Origin: JBCCFK01 sp965262315
GTDB lineage: Bacteria > Actinomycetota > Acidimicrobiia > Acidimicrobiales > UBA8592
Length of the DNA: 22,923 nt
Assembly: GCA_965262315.1 (NCBI GenBank)
Contig: CBDHFJ010000124.1
Location: forward strand, 1 to 22,923
Direction of reading: 5' to 3'
Numbering within the stretch: the stretch's first letter is position 1; the number at the start of each line of letters is the position of its first letter. Shown piece by piece: positions 1-7,168 of the stretch. Under the pieces are notes generated by a model. That model worked only from the letters and a program-made list of their open reading frames with translations. It made no database searches and was not told the DNA's origin. A program made the translations under genes and the position numbers.

Positions 1-237
1 GGCGTCCTGGAAGACGTAGCCGATGCGCTCGCGGTCGACCGCCACCGTCCCGCCCGTCTGCTCGAGGAGGCCCGATGCGATCTTCAAGAGGGTGGACTTC
101 CCGCAGCCCGACGGACCGACGATGGTCACGAACTCACCTCGGTCGACCGAGAACGAGACGTCTCGGAGCGCCTCGGTGCCGTCGGGGAAGATCATCCCGA
201 TGTTCTCGAACGACAGGGTCGCTCCCGTGCTGGACAT
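1..237 (-). CDS. ABC transporter ATP-binding protein, N-terminal part (nitrate/sulfonate/taurine type)
   Basis: The first 79 residues of an ABC ATPase are present; the gene runs off the window edge. Walker A is GPSGCGKST at residues 41-49, and the Q-loop lies in GYVFQDA at the very edge (Q77). The Y-V-F-Q-D-A form of the Q-loop and the N-terminal layout are typical of SsuB/TauB/NrtD-like ATPases that power uptake of sulfonates, nitrate or similar small anions. Signature motif, Walker B and the H-loop lie outside the window, so substrate cannot be assigned. The start is the ATG complementary to 235-237; a GGAGGGG stretch about 12 bases upstream is a loose Shine-Dalgarno. The gene is divergent from the small plus-strand gene at 408. 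Confidence 0.9.
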   Translation of the reverse strand, partial: MSSTGATLSFENIGMIFPDGTEALRDVSFSVDRGEFVTIVGPSGCGKSTLLKIASGLLEQTGGTVAVDRERIGYVFQDA

Positions 238-394
238 GATCGGCTCGACCCCTCCTCGAGACTGCTACGTCGGACCGTTGGCGCGCACCCTACTTGGCGC
301 TCCCTCCGTACGGCCCTTTGGAAACATACTGTTCACATCCGGGGCCTGTCGCATCCCTGTCGTTCCGGTGACCTGTTCCCCCTCCGTCCTCTCC

Positions 395-400
395 TACGGT
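395..400 (+). promoter_or_regulatory. Candidate -10 element (TACGGT), leaderless start
   Basis: TACGGT ends 7 bases before the ATG at 408, the spacing that puts transcription start on the start codon. No Shine-Dalgarno is visible. The rest of the 238-407 spacer between the divergent genes shows no other feature I can support. Confidence 0.45.
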
Positions 401-407
401 TCGGGGC

Positions 408-698
408 ATGGTCATCGAGCTGTTGACGTTCAGCGTCGCCGAACACGAGCAGGAGGAGTGGCTTCGCGTCGAGGAGCAGGTGTGGAGCCGATTCCTCGAA
501 CGCCAAGACGGCTTCGTCCGCAAGGAGATGTGGGTCGAGGAAGACGATGCCGACACGATCCACGCAGTGATCTGGTGGGAGTCCATGGAGCAGTGGAAGG
601 CCATCGGACCCGACGCGGTGGCCGAGGTCGACACACGAATGGGTGCGTGGCTCCGCGACCCGACGTGCCGAGCATTCCACGTCGTCCGCGACTGCTGA
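408..698 (+). CDS. TIGR03792-like small protein (dimeric alpha/beta barrel fold)
   Basis: A 96-residue protein beginning MVIELLTFSV, with a W-x-x-x-L-x-R-x-D-G-F-V-R-K-E-x-W block and a later I-W-W-E-S-x-x-Q-W-K-A-I block. This order matches the family known as TIGR03792, first defined in cyanobacteria, which resembles antibiotic-biosynthesis-monooxygenase-like ferredoxin-fold domains. No function is established for the family and none can be read here. There is no signal peptide or membrane segment, so it is probably cytoplasmic. Most family members end soon after the Q-W-K-A-I block; this one has about 25 extra residues including two cysteines. Assignment is from remembered family consensus. 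Confidence 0.75.
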   Translation: MVIELLTFSVAEHEQEEWLRVEEQVWSRFLERQDGFVRKEMWVEEDDADTIHAVIWWESMEQWKAIGPDAVAEVDTRMGAWLRDPTCRAFHVVRDC

Positions 699-726
699 TC
701 GCTCCCCTGTTCGACTGGTGGCCGCT

Positions 727-1521
727 TCAGGCCACGTCTCGCAGCACGGTCGCCGCGCGCGCCACGAGGTGCACCGCATCGGGGTCGTCGCCGGAGGCCA
801 GGTCGACGAGGTTGATGCCCACCGAGGCCGGCCGCCACCGCTCGCACATCGACGCCAGGTCGTTGCCGACCGCCTCCCACGGGCTCACCGAGTCGCGGGG
901 GTCGCCGTCGGCTGCCGAGTGGTAGAGCGCGAGCTCGACGGCCGCTCGGGTCCCACGGACGACGGGGACGATGCGCTCCAGCTCAGCCGGGCTGCAGCCG
1001 GACAGGAAGATGCCGTCGGCTTCTCGAGCGGCGAGGGCCACCAACTGCGGCCCCCGCGCGCCGACCCACAGCGGAACGTCCCGCGGGCCCATGGCGTGCG
1101 GTGGCGGTTCGTACGACATCGAGCCCTCGACCGCCCGTCCTCCCAGCACGCCACGGGCAACCCTGATCGCATCGGCCACCACCCCGACGGGCCGGGACGT
1201 GGCGATGCCGAACGGGTCGAGCGACAGGCCCCCTCCCACGCCGAGACCGAGAACGGCGCGGCCGTCGCTGAGCTCGTCGAGGGTCGCCATCGTCGCCGCG
1301 ATCGCGCCGGGATGGCGCAGCAGCGGCGACGTGATGCCGACGCCCAGGCGGATGCGTTCGGTCCGCTGCGCTGCTGCCGCGAGGATCGGGACCGGCTCGC
1401 GGGCCACCCCTTCGTCGGCGATCCAGACCTCGTCGAGACCGGCGTCCTCCGCGGCGACCACGGCATCGGCCAGCGCGCTCGCCGCGACGCCTGGAAACAG
1501 CCATACGCCGCGCCGGGTCAT
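727..1521 (-). CDS. LLM class flavin/F420-dependent oxidoreductase
   Basis: 264 residues with the features of the bacterial luciferase-like monooxygenase (TIM-barrel) superfamily: an N-terminal AEDAGLDEVWIADEG segment (about residues 24-38), ITSPLLRHPG near 63-72, then LDELSDGRAVLGLGVGGG near 81-98. Members use FMN or coenzyme F420 in the cytoplasm for oxidation, reduction or monooxygenation; the substrate is unknown. The product aligns without gaps over residues 10-125 to the truncated LLM gene at 20164, so the two are paralogues. A possible Shine-Dalgarno (AGGTGA) lies 6 bases before the ATG. It is divergent from the next LLM gene at 1613. Confidence 0.9.
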   Translation of the reverse strand: MTRRGVWLFPGVAASALADAVVAAEDAGLDEVWIADEGVAREPVPILAAAAQRTERIRLGVGITSPLLRHPGAIAATMATLDELSDGRAVLGLGVGGGLSLDPFGIATSRPVGVVADAIRVARGVLGGRAVEGSMSYEPPPHAMGPRDVPLWVGARGPQLVALAAREADGIFLSGCSPAELERIVPVVRGTRAAVELALYHSAADGDPRDSVSPWEAVGNDLASMCERWRPASVGINLVDLASGDDPDAVHLVARAATVLRDVA

Positions 1522-1600
1522 CGTCGGTCACCTCGTGGTCTCGGTCTCACCTTGCCGACTCCTGTCACGGTCCGGTCTCTCGCGGTTCGGACCATCGTCG

Positions 1601-1606
1601 TACAGT
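1601..1606 (+). promoter_or_regulatory. Candidate -10 element (TACAGT), leaderless start
   Basis: TACAGT ends 6 bases before the ATG at 1613. There is no purine-rich Shine-Dalgarno between them, which fits leaderless transcription. Confidence 0.5.
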
Positions 1607-1612
1607 GACGCC

Positions 1613-2769
1613 ATGCGCACAGGAATCTTCCTCTTCGGTGGTGTCGAAATGGACGACGCGGGCGGTGGCCCGCCGGCGCCGACCGATCGTCGCTACGGCG
1701 CCAAGGAGGTGTGGGACGCCACCGAGCGGATCCTGGACATGGGCGTCCTGTCCGACAAGCTGGGGTTCGACTCGTTCTGGCTGACCGAGCACCACTTCCA
1801 GTACGAGGGGTACGAGGTCATCCCGAACGGCATCCAGATCGGCACGATCCTGGCCGAGCGCACCGAGCAGATCCGGATCGGCACGATGTTCAACATCGTC
1901 GGCATGTGGCACCCCACTGCGCCTCGCCGAGGACTTCTCGACCCTCCACAACATCTCGGGCGGCCGCGGCATCCTCGGCATCGGTCGGGGCACGGTCCCG
2001 CGCGAACAGGAGAACTTCGGCTCCAAGATCGGCTCGTTCGACAACCCCGACAAGGCCGACGCGGACGAGTTCAACCGCAAGCAGTTCGACGAGGCCGTCG
2101 AAGTCATCCACCTGGCCTTGGACAACGAGTCGTTCAGCTTCAAGGGCGACATCTACGAATTCCCGGCGCCCGGCATCCCCGACCGCGGCGGCTTCGTCGA
2201 GGAGCTGTCGCTGATCCCCCCGCCCACTGCACCCCTACGAGACCTGGCAGGCGATCACCTCGCCGCCGACGCTCGAGGCCGTCCCCCGCAAGGGCTGGGG
2301 CGGCGTGATGTGGCTCAAGCACCACGCGTTCATGAAGCAGTTCTGGGACCGCTACGCCGAGATCTACGCGGAAACGCACGGGGCCGAGCTCGCGCCGGGC
2401 GAGAAGCGGACGCTGGTGGTCAACACCTGTGTGGCCGACTCCCGCGAGGAGGCCATCGAGGCGGTGCGCAAGGGTCACGACGAGTACTGGAAATTCCTCG
2501 GCCCGTACGGCTGGTCGAAGGGGTACATGGGTGCCGACGGAGGCCCCGCCGAAGCCGGCCTCATCCCGTCGCTCGACGAGTCGCTCGACAACAAGGTGTG
2601 GCTCGTGGGAACGGCGGACGAGGTGGCCGAGCAGATCAAGTGGTACGACACCTACCTCGGCGGCGTCGAGGACCTGATCCTGTTCCCGGCTATGCCCGGC
2701 GACCCGTACGGCAAGGTGGAGGAGCAACTCCACCGCTTGTCCGAGGGTGTCCTCCCCCACCTCGGCTGA
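1613..2769 (+). pseudogene. LLM class flavin-dependent oxidoreductase, broken by two +1 frameshifts
   Basis: Three reading frames join into one coherent luciferase-like protein of about 384 residues. Frame one runs from ATG 1613 (MRTGIFLFGG) to about 1917, ending at MWHP. One extra base near 1916-1918 shifts to a frame encoding LRLAEDFSTLHNISGGRG through ELSLIP at about 2217. One extra C in a six-C run at 2216-2221 shifts to the last frame (PLHPYETWQ to the TGA at 2769). Removing one base at each place restores conserved blocks such as WLTEHH, GRGILGIGRG and the C-terminal region. No residues seem missing. This is either recent gene decay or two sequencing indels; the homopolymer site makes error plausible. 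The three frames together read like alkanal-monooxygenase-type LLM proteins. Function unknown. Confidence 0.85.
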
Positions 2770-2781
2770 CGACGTGACCCG

Positions 2782-3648
2782 GTGACCGCGGCGGTCGTCC
2801 TCGCCGTTCTGGCGGGGGCCGCATGGGCGGTCAACATCGTCATCGTCCGGTGGGGGCTCGAACGCACCGGCGTGCCGGCGGTGGTCGGCGCGAGCGTCGG
2901 CGTGACCATCGCGGCCGCGACGGCGCTCGTGGTCGCCGTCGCCGCCGGTCACGAGCTGCCGGCGTGGGACGACCTGTGGCGGTTCGCGCTGGTCGGCGCC
3001 ATCGCACCGGGCAGCTCGCAAGGACTCTTCGTGGCCGCGATCGGGCGCATCGGCGCCAGTCGCACCTCGGTGCTGGTGGGCACGTCACCGGCGTGGTCGG
3101 TCGTTCTCGCGATCGTGTTCCTCGACGAGTCGTGGCAGGCGGCGATCATCGTGGGGACGGCCGTGACCATCGTGGGCAGCGCGGTGATCGGCTGGGAGCC
3201 CGGCCTCCGCGGCCGGCGCATCGGTGTGGTCCTGGCGCTGGCCACCGCGTTGAGCTTCGGGCTCCGCGACGTGGTGGCCCGAGAGGTCGGATCGTCGTCA
3301 TCGGTCTCGTCGTGGTGGGCGGGCGCCATCGTGCTCGCGGCAGCCGCAGTCGTGTTGCTGGCGCAGGCGGCCGCGGCCGAGCGAGCGCGCCTCGCCGACG
3401 CGTGCCGACGAGCCCTGCCCGCGTTCGGTGCGTCGGGGCTCGTGATCGGCTTCGCGCTGCCGCTGCTCCTCGAGGCACTCGACCGTGGCCGCGTGGGGAT
3501 CGTCGCACCACTGTCGCTGGCCTCCCAGAACCTGACGGTGGTCCTGGTGGGCGCGGTCGTGTTCGGCGTTCACGAACGCACGGGGCGCGTCGTGCTCGCC
3601 GTGGCCCTCATCCTCGCCGGCGCGATGCTGGTGGGGTCGGCGGCCTGA
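2782..3648 (+). CDS. EamA/DMT-family permease
   Basis: 288 residues made almost wholly of hydrophobic segments, about ten helices in two repeats, as in EamA (drug/metabolite transporter) proteins. Repeat one includes AGAAWAVNIVIVRWGL near the N-terminus and ends around residue 135; repeat two starts near the G-V-V-L-A-L-A-T-A-L-S-F-G block. Location is the cytoplasmic membrane; DMT proteins usually export small metabolites or amino acids, but the substrate cannot be read. The start is GTG at 2782, 12 bases after the broken LLM gene ends. The TGA at 3648 is one base from the convergent TetR gene's stop, leaving no room for a separate terminator. Confidence 0.88.
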   Translation: MTAAVVLAVLAGAAWAVNIVIVRWGLERTGVPAVVGASVGVTIAAATALVVAVAAGHELPAWDDLWRFALVGAIAPGSSQGLFVAAIGRIGASRTSVLVGTSPAWSVVLAIVFLDESWQAAIIVGTAVTIVGSAVIGWEPGLRGRRIGVVLALATALSFGLRDVVAREVGSSSSVSSWWAGAIVLAAAAVVLLAQAAAAERARLADACRRALPAFGASGLVIGFALPLLLEALDRGRVGIVAPLSLASQNLTVVLVGAVVFGVHERTGRVVLAVALILAGAMLVGSAA

Positions 3649-3649
3649 G

Positions 3650-4252
3650 TCAGGCGGGCTCGATCCCGGCGTCGAGCATCGCTTGGCGCATCAGAGCTTG
3701 GGCGGCCCACGAGAGGACGCCGCGCGTGTCGTCGGGGTCGACGCGACACACGTCGACCAGCGACACGTAGGCCTCGGCGCCGAGCACGGTGCCGAGCGCG
3801 TGCCGGAGCTTGAACGCGGTCTCGTCGTCGAGGTGGTCGACGATGGGTGCCATGGCGCTGTCGATGTAGCGAAGGCGACGAGCAGGACGGTCGGTGTCCT
3901 CGGCCCGACCCTCGAGGACGCGGGCGACGGTGATCGCCACGGCACGGCGAAGGTTGTCGGGCTCATTGAACAGGTAGTCGTGCACCGCCCCTTCGGCTGC
4001 CACGATCCGGTCGACGGGCGAGGGTCCAGCTGCGTCGACCACGTCCTCGGCGTCGACGGTCATGCGGTCCGTGATGGCGTGCCAAGCGATGTCGTCCGCA
4101 CTCTCGAAGTAGCGGTAGACGGTGGCGCGGCTGACGCCCGACTCCTCCACCACTGCCTCGATGGTGACCTCGGTGTGCGCGTCGAGCAGCTCGCCGGCGG
4201 CGTCGAGGATCGCCTGGCGGGTCCGTGCTCGTTGCCGTTCCCTTGTCGCCAT
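3650..4252 (-). CDS. TetR/AcrR-family transcriptional regulator
   Basis: 200 residues. The N-terminal TetR_N DNA-binding domain is clear: RTRQAILDAAGELL (about 10-23), then a helix-turn-helix with the typical V-S-R-A-T-V-Y-R-Y-F recognition helix. The C-terminal ligand-binding half is not recognisable to a specific ligand class. The ATG at 4252 has an AGGAGG Shine-Dalgarno about 10 bases upstream. It is divergent from the cupin gene at 4338, and a perfect palindrome at 4298-4312 between the two genes is the obvious operator candidate. The likely role is local repression of the cupin and possibly the convergent permease (inference). Confidence 0.92.
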   Translation of the reverse strand: MATRERQRARTRQAILDAAGELLDAHTEVTIEAVVEESGVSRATVYRYFESADDIAWHAITDRMTVDAEDVVDAAGPSPVDRIVAAEGAVHDYLFNEPDNLRRAVAITVARVLEGRAEDTDRPARRLRYIDSAMAPIVDHLDDETAFKLRHALGTVLGAEAYVSLVDVCRVDPDDTRGVLSWAAQALMRQAMLDAGIEPA

Positions 4253-4286
4253 CGGCGGCGCCTCCTTCCCGTGGACTGATTGCCTC

Positions 4287-4322
4287 TTGACACTAACGTC
4301 TCATCGTGAGACTGTCATCTCA
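4287..4322 (+). promoter_or_regulatory. TetR operator candidate overlapping a promoter
   Basis: GTCTCA-TCG-TGAGAC at 4298-4312 is a perfect inverted repeat with six-base arms. A third half-site TCTCA follows at 4318-4322. A TTGACA box at 4287-4292 faces the cupin gene, and the palindrome occupies the spacer between it and a weak -10 (GACTGT, 4310-4315). Repressor binding here would block that promoter. The neighbouring TetR gene is the natural partner. Confidence 0.65.
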
Positions 4323-4337
4323 CAACGGGGTGGAGCG

Positions 4338-4874
4338 ATGGCGGACCGTCGATCGGCCCTGAGCAACAACCAAAAAGCGATCGAAGAGCGATCGAAGAGA
4401 AAGGCGATGACGATGGCGGAACGAGGTACCAAGGACATCTGGTTCGAAGGTGTGTTCATGCGGACGACGGTGAGTGGCGACGACACGGGCGGCGCGATCT
4501 CGATCATGGAGCAGTGGCTGCCTCCCCACTTCTCGCCGCCGATGCACGTGCATCACCGGGAAGACCAGGCGATCCACGTCATCGAGGGCGAGATCACGGC
4601 GCGGCTCGGCGACATGGACGCGCCGACCACGGTGGTGCGCGCGGGCGAGTCGATCTTCCTCCCCCGCAACGTGCCCCACTGCTTCATCGCCGGCGACGGT
4701 GGCGCCAAGATGCTCGAGATCAACACTCCGGGCGGCTTCGAGCAGTTCCACGTCGACGCCGGTGTCGAAGCACCCGAGGCGCGGATCCCCGATCCGACCG
4801 AGCCCGACATTCCGAAGCTGGTCGAAGCCATCGGCCCGTACGAGGCGGAGTTCGTCGGCCCCCCGATGTCCTGA
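4338..4874 (+). CDS. Cupin-domain protein
   Basis: 178 residues from the ATG at 4338. The cupin barrel carries motif one as M-H-V-H-H-R-E-D-Q-A-I-H-V-I-E-G-E and motif two around F-L-P-R-N-V-P-H-C-F, so the metal-binding histidines and glutamate are present. Single-domain cupins range from dioxygenases and isomerases to sensors, and this one cannot be pinned down. The gene is divergent from the TetR regulator and probably under its control. The start is uncertain: ATG 4338 has GGAG only two bases away, while ATG 4407 and 4413 lie after an 11-bp tandem repeat and remove a lysine/arginine-rich N-terminus with no known counterpart in cupins. Confidence 0.85.
   Translation: MADRRSALSNNQKAIEERSKRKAMTMAERGTKDIWFEGVFMRTTVSGDDTGGAISIMEQWLPPHFSPPMHVHHREDQAIHVIEGEITARLGDMDAPTTVVRAGESIFLPRNVPHCFIAGDGGAKMLEINTPGGFEQFHVDAGVEAPEARIPDPTEPDIPKLVEAIGPYEAEFVGPPMS
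4377..4398 (+). repeat. Two tandem copies of an 11-bp unit
   Basis: GCGATCGAAGA occurs twice head to tail near the 5' end of the cupin ORF. The unit length is not a multiple of three, so gain or loss of one copy would shift the frame from the upstream ATG but not from the ATGs at 4407/4413. Confidence 0.8.
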
Positions 4875-4890
4875 CCCGGACGCGTCACGG

Positions 4891-4918
4891 AGGGGTCAGG
4901 CCGATGGGCCTGGCCCCT
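4891..4918 (+). terminator. Strong hairpin after the cupin gene
   Basis: Arms 4891-4902 and 4907-4918 pair over 12 positions (one G-T wobble) around a GATG loop, 16 bases after the cupin stop. No T-tract follows, which is common for high-GC actinobacterial terminators. Confidence 0.6.
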
Positions 4919-4939
4919 CGCCTCACATAAGGTGAGGCG
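4919..4939 (+). promoter_or_regulatory. Palindrome covering the -10 of the gene at 4940
   Basis: CGCCTCAC at 4919-4926 and GTGAGGCG at 4932-4939 are perfect inverted repeats around ATAAG, ending directly before the ATG at 4940. TAAGGT at 4928-4933 fits a leaderless -10 hexamer six bases before the start. The right arm also contains GTGAGG, which could act as a ribosome site. Either reading implies control by occlusion: an operator over the -10, or an RNA hairpin over the ribosome site. Confidence 0.55.
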
Positions 4940-5485
4940 ATGCCAATGCTCGTCGTGCAAGCCCACCCTGTGCCCGACAGCCTGAACGCAGCGCTGCTGG
5001 AGCGAGTCGTCGCTGGGCTCACGACGGCCGGGCGCGAGCACCTCGTCCGCCGGCTCTGCCAGGGCGAGCGCCCCGACTCGTCCGACCTCGCCGGCGTCGA
5101 CGAGCTCGTGCTCGTCTACCCCACGTGGTGGGGCGGCCAGCCGGCCTCCCTGCTCGAATGGTTGCAGGACATGCTCGCCGAGAACGCACTCGTTGGCGTG
5201 GAGCGCCTGGTGGCGGTCACCTCGTTGGGATCGAGCCAGCTGCTGAACACCGTGCAGGGCGAGTGGGGCCGAGCCCATCTGGCGAACCTGGTCCTGGCGC
5301 GGTGCGGGGCGAGCGCCACCTTCGAGTGGCTCCCGCTCTACAAGGTCGACCGGCAACCACCCGACGCGATCCACGCCCACCTCGCCTCCGTCGAGGACCG
5401 CTTCGCCGGGCGACGGCCCGCTCGTGCGAACCGCCAGGTGTGGCAGCGGCTGCCCTACGGCCGTCGCCCACCCGCCGCCGTCTGA
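4940..5485 (+). CDS. NAD(P)H-dependent oxidoreductase, flavodoxin fold (KefF/NQO1-like)
   Basis: 181 residues. The N-terminus MPMLVVQAHPVPDSLNAAL has the strand-loop of flavodoxin-like quinone reductases (VxAHPxxxSxN), and VYPTWWGGQPASL near residues 55-67 is the second FMN/quinone-reductase hallmark. Members carry FMN or FAD, take electrons from NAD(P)H and reduce quinones or similar acceptors in the cytoplasm. The last 20 residues are arginine-rich and not conserved in my memory of the family. The start codon follows directly after a palindrome with a -10-like hexamer. It converges with a second flavodoxin-fold gene at 5493. Confidence 0.88.
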   Translation: MPMLVVQAHPVPDSLNAALLERVVAGLTTAGREHLVRRLCQGERPDSSDLAGVDELVLVYPTWWGGQPASLLEWLQDMLAENALVGVERLVAVTSLGSSQLLNTVQGEWGRAHLANLVLARCGASATFEWLPLYKVDRQPPDAIHAHLASVEDRFAGRRPARANRQVWQRLPYGRRPPAAV

Positions 5486-5491
5486 GCGGCG
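5476..5491. terminator. Weak bidirectional hairpin between convergent genes
   Basis: CGCCG at 5476-5480 and CGGCG at 5487-5491 pair around TCTGAG, spanning the stop of the plus gene and reaching the stop of the minus gene. Five pairs only, so this is tentative. Confidence 0.25.
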
Positions 5492-5492
5492 C

Positions 5493-6041
5493 TCACCAAC
5501 GACGGAACGCCCGGCCGACGGCAACCGGAGCGTCGGTGTCGGCTGTGACGGCCAGGTAGGTCGTCCGGCAGAGCGGGTGCGCGCTCATGCGCACGCCCCG
5601 GACCACCGACCGGGTGGAGCTGAGCCGGGTGTGCCGCCTCGGATCCTCGTCGGGCGAGCGCACGACCATCCCGATGCGTCGGATGTTCTTCAGGGCCCCG
5701 GTGACCCGCCCGCTGGGGGCGAACGTGAACGAGACCTCGGGCACGAACACCCGCTCGAACCAACTCTTGACGGCCGGTTCGATCGACCCCGACCGCAGCG
5801 CCGTGGTGACCACGAGCGCGTCGGCGGCGCGGAGCAGCTCCGCTGACCGCTGCTGCTCGGGCGTCACCAGGTTGTCGGGCTCGTGGTATTGCCGGCGTTC
5901 GGTCTCGCTCATGAAGCGCTGGAAGCCCTCGTCGACGAGGCGGAGGCGGTCGAGCCGGTGGCCTCGCGCCATGAGGGCGTCGGCCACCACCCCGGGGATC
6001 TCCGCATCGTCTCGGAAGCCGTCGACCAGCAGCACTCGCAT
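5493..6041 (-). CDS. NAD(P)H-dependent oxidoreductase, flavodoxin fold (second)
   Basis: About 182 residues from the ATG complementary to 6039-6041. MRVLLVDGF begins the first beta strand; L-R-L-V-D-E-G-F-Q-R-F-M-S-x-x-E-R-R-x-Y-H matches the family's G-F-x-P-x-x-x-x-E-R-x-x-Y-H block. A-L-V-V-T-T-A-L-R-S-G-S-I-E-P-A-V-K-S-W-F-E-R-V-F follows where family members have their P-x-W-W-x-x-x-P-A-x-L-K-x-W-x-D-R-V block, but the tryptophan pair is missing (ALRSGS). An upstream ATG at 6053 is possible but lies inside the TATGGT hexamer, so I prefer 6041. Likely a soluble FMN reductase; electron acceptor unknown. It is divergent from the LLM gene at 6143. Confidence 0.82.
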   Translation of the reverse strand: MRVLLVDGFRDDAEIPGVVADALMARGHRLDRLRLVDEGFQRFMSETERRQYHEPDNLVTPEQQRSAELLRAADALVVTTALRSGSIEPAVKSWFERVFVPEVSFTFAPSGRVTGALKNIRRIGMVVRSPDEDPRRHTRLSSTRSVVRGVRMSAHPLCRTTYLAVTADTDAPVAVGRAFRRW

Positions 6042-6048
6042 CGGCGAG

Positions 6049-6054
6049 ACCATA
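6049..6054 (-). promoter_or_regulatory. Candidate -10 element (TATGGT), leaderless start
   Basis: On the minus strand TATGGT ends 7 bases before the ATG at 6041. This supports choosing the inner ATG over the one at 6053. Confidence 0.5.
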
Positions 6055-6128
6055 ACGCGACCGATCCGTCCGCCCGTCCCGAGACGACAGGCAACGATCA
6101 GGGCAGCGACCTGGTGACGTGACGGAAG

Positions 6129-6134
6129 TACGAT
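6129..6134 (+). promoter_or_regulatory. Candidate -10 element (TACGAT), leaderless start
   Basis: TACGAT ends 8 bases before the ATG at 6143. It lies downstream of the alternative GTG at 6119, so it argues for the 6143 start. Confidence 0.45.
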
Positions 6135-6142
6135 CGCCGCTC

Positions 6143-7168
6143 ATGACGCAACGCATGGCGCTCTATCTGCAGGACAAGCACGACATCCGCTACGAGCTGG
6201 AGATCGCCAAGTACGCCGAGGAGAAGGGCTTCTCCGAGATCTGGCAGGCCGACACCAGGCTCGCCCGGGACTGCGTGGTGCTGATGAGCGCCTTGCTCAC
6301 CGAGACCAGTCGTCTCCGCATCGGCAGCGGCGTGCTGCCGATCTACACGCGCAATTCGGCCGTGATCGCCGCCACCTGGAGCACCATGTGGGAGCTGGGC
6401 GGGCTCACCCCCGAAGGCGAGAGCCGGGTCATGCTGGGCCTCGGCGCCTGGTGGGAGCCGATCGCGTCGCGCGTCGGCGCCGGCCGCCGCAAGCCGCTGA
6501 CGGCCATGCGCGAGAACATCGAGGCGATCCGCGAGCTGTTCACCATGGAAGAGGTGACCTACGAGGGCGAGTTCGTGACCCTCGACCGGGTCCGACTCGA
6601 CGTGGCCTATGGCGACACCAGTCCCCGAGACATCCCGATCTACATCGGCGCCACCGGCCCGAAGATGCTCGAGCTGTCGGGTGAGATCTGCGATGGCCCC
6701 GTCCTCAACTACGTGGTGAGCACCGACTACATACGCGACGCGGTGGAACGGGTGCGGGTCGGCGCCGAGCGCGCCGGCAAGACGCTCGATGACGTCGACC
6801 GGCCCGAGCTGTTGGCGTGTTCGTTGTCCGACGACGACCCCGACGAGGCGGTCATGGTCGGCAAGTCGCTGGTGGCCTACTACCTCGGGACCGAGCCCCA
6901 CATCATGGAGGCCTCGGGGGCAGACCCAGAGCTGGTCGAACGGGTCCAGGAGATCGTCGGCTGGCCGGCCACCGAGGAGGACTATCGCAAGGCGGCCCAC
7001 CTCATCCCCGACGACCTCTGTCGCAGCCTGATGGCGGTCGGCACCGCGGCCGAGTGCCGAGACAAGGTCGCCGAGTACATCGACGCCGGTGTGACGTGCC
7101 CGATCCTCTACCCGCTCATGCCCGACATCGGCCCGGTGGTCGACGCCTTCGCCGACTTCCGTCCGTGA
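6143..7168 (+). CDS. LLM class flavin/F420-dependent oxidoreductase
   Basis: 341 residues from ATG 6143, resembling methylene-tetrahydromethanopterin-reductase-like LLM proteins. Visible blocks are YAEEKGFSEIWQADTRLARD near residues 23-42, T-S-R-L-R-I-G-S-G-V-L-P-I-Y-T-R-N near 55-71, V-M-L-G-L-G-A-W-W-E, and I-P-I-Y-I-G-A-T-G-P-K-M-L-E-L-S-G-E-I-C-D-G in the second half. These are the standard positions for cofactor and phosphate contacts in the F420-dependent branch; F420 use is inferred. Its stop overlaps the GTG start of the amidohydrolase by four bases (GTGA), so the two are translationally coupled and probably act on the same compound. A GTG at 6119 is the alternative start. Confidence 0.9.
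   Translation: MTQRMALYLQDKHDIRYELEIAKYAEEKGFSEIWQADTRLARDCVVLMSALLTETSRLRIGSGVLPIYTRNSAVIAATWSTMWELGGLTPEGESRVMLGLGAWWEPIASRVGAGRRKPLTAMRENIEAIRELFTMEEVTYEGEFVTLDRVRLDVAYGDTSPRDIPIYIGATGPKMLELSGEICDGPVLNYVVSTDYIRDAVERVRVGAERAGKTLDDVDRPELLACSLSDDDPDEAVMVGKSLVAYYLGTEPHIMEASGADPELVERVQEIVGWPATEEDYRKAAHLIPDDLCRSLMAVGTAAECRDKVAEYIDAGVTCPILYPLMPDIGPVVDAFADFRP

Noticed and set aside
643..1608. A 321-codon plus-strand frame opposite the first LLM gene
   Set aside because: Low-complexity R/H/G/D-rich product with no motif, and it is antisense to a clear LLM protein.
1900..2230. Programmed ribosomal frameshifting in the broken LLM gene
   Set aside because: Two separate shifts would be needed, with no slippery heptamer plus structure that I can see; LLM proteins are not known to use it.
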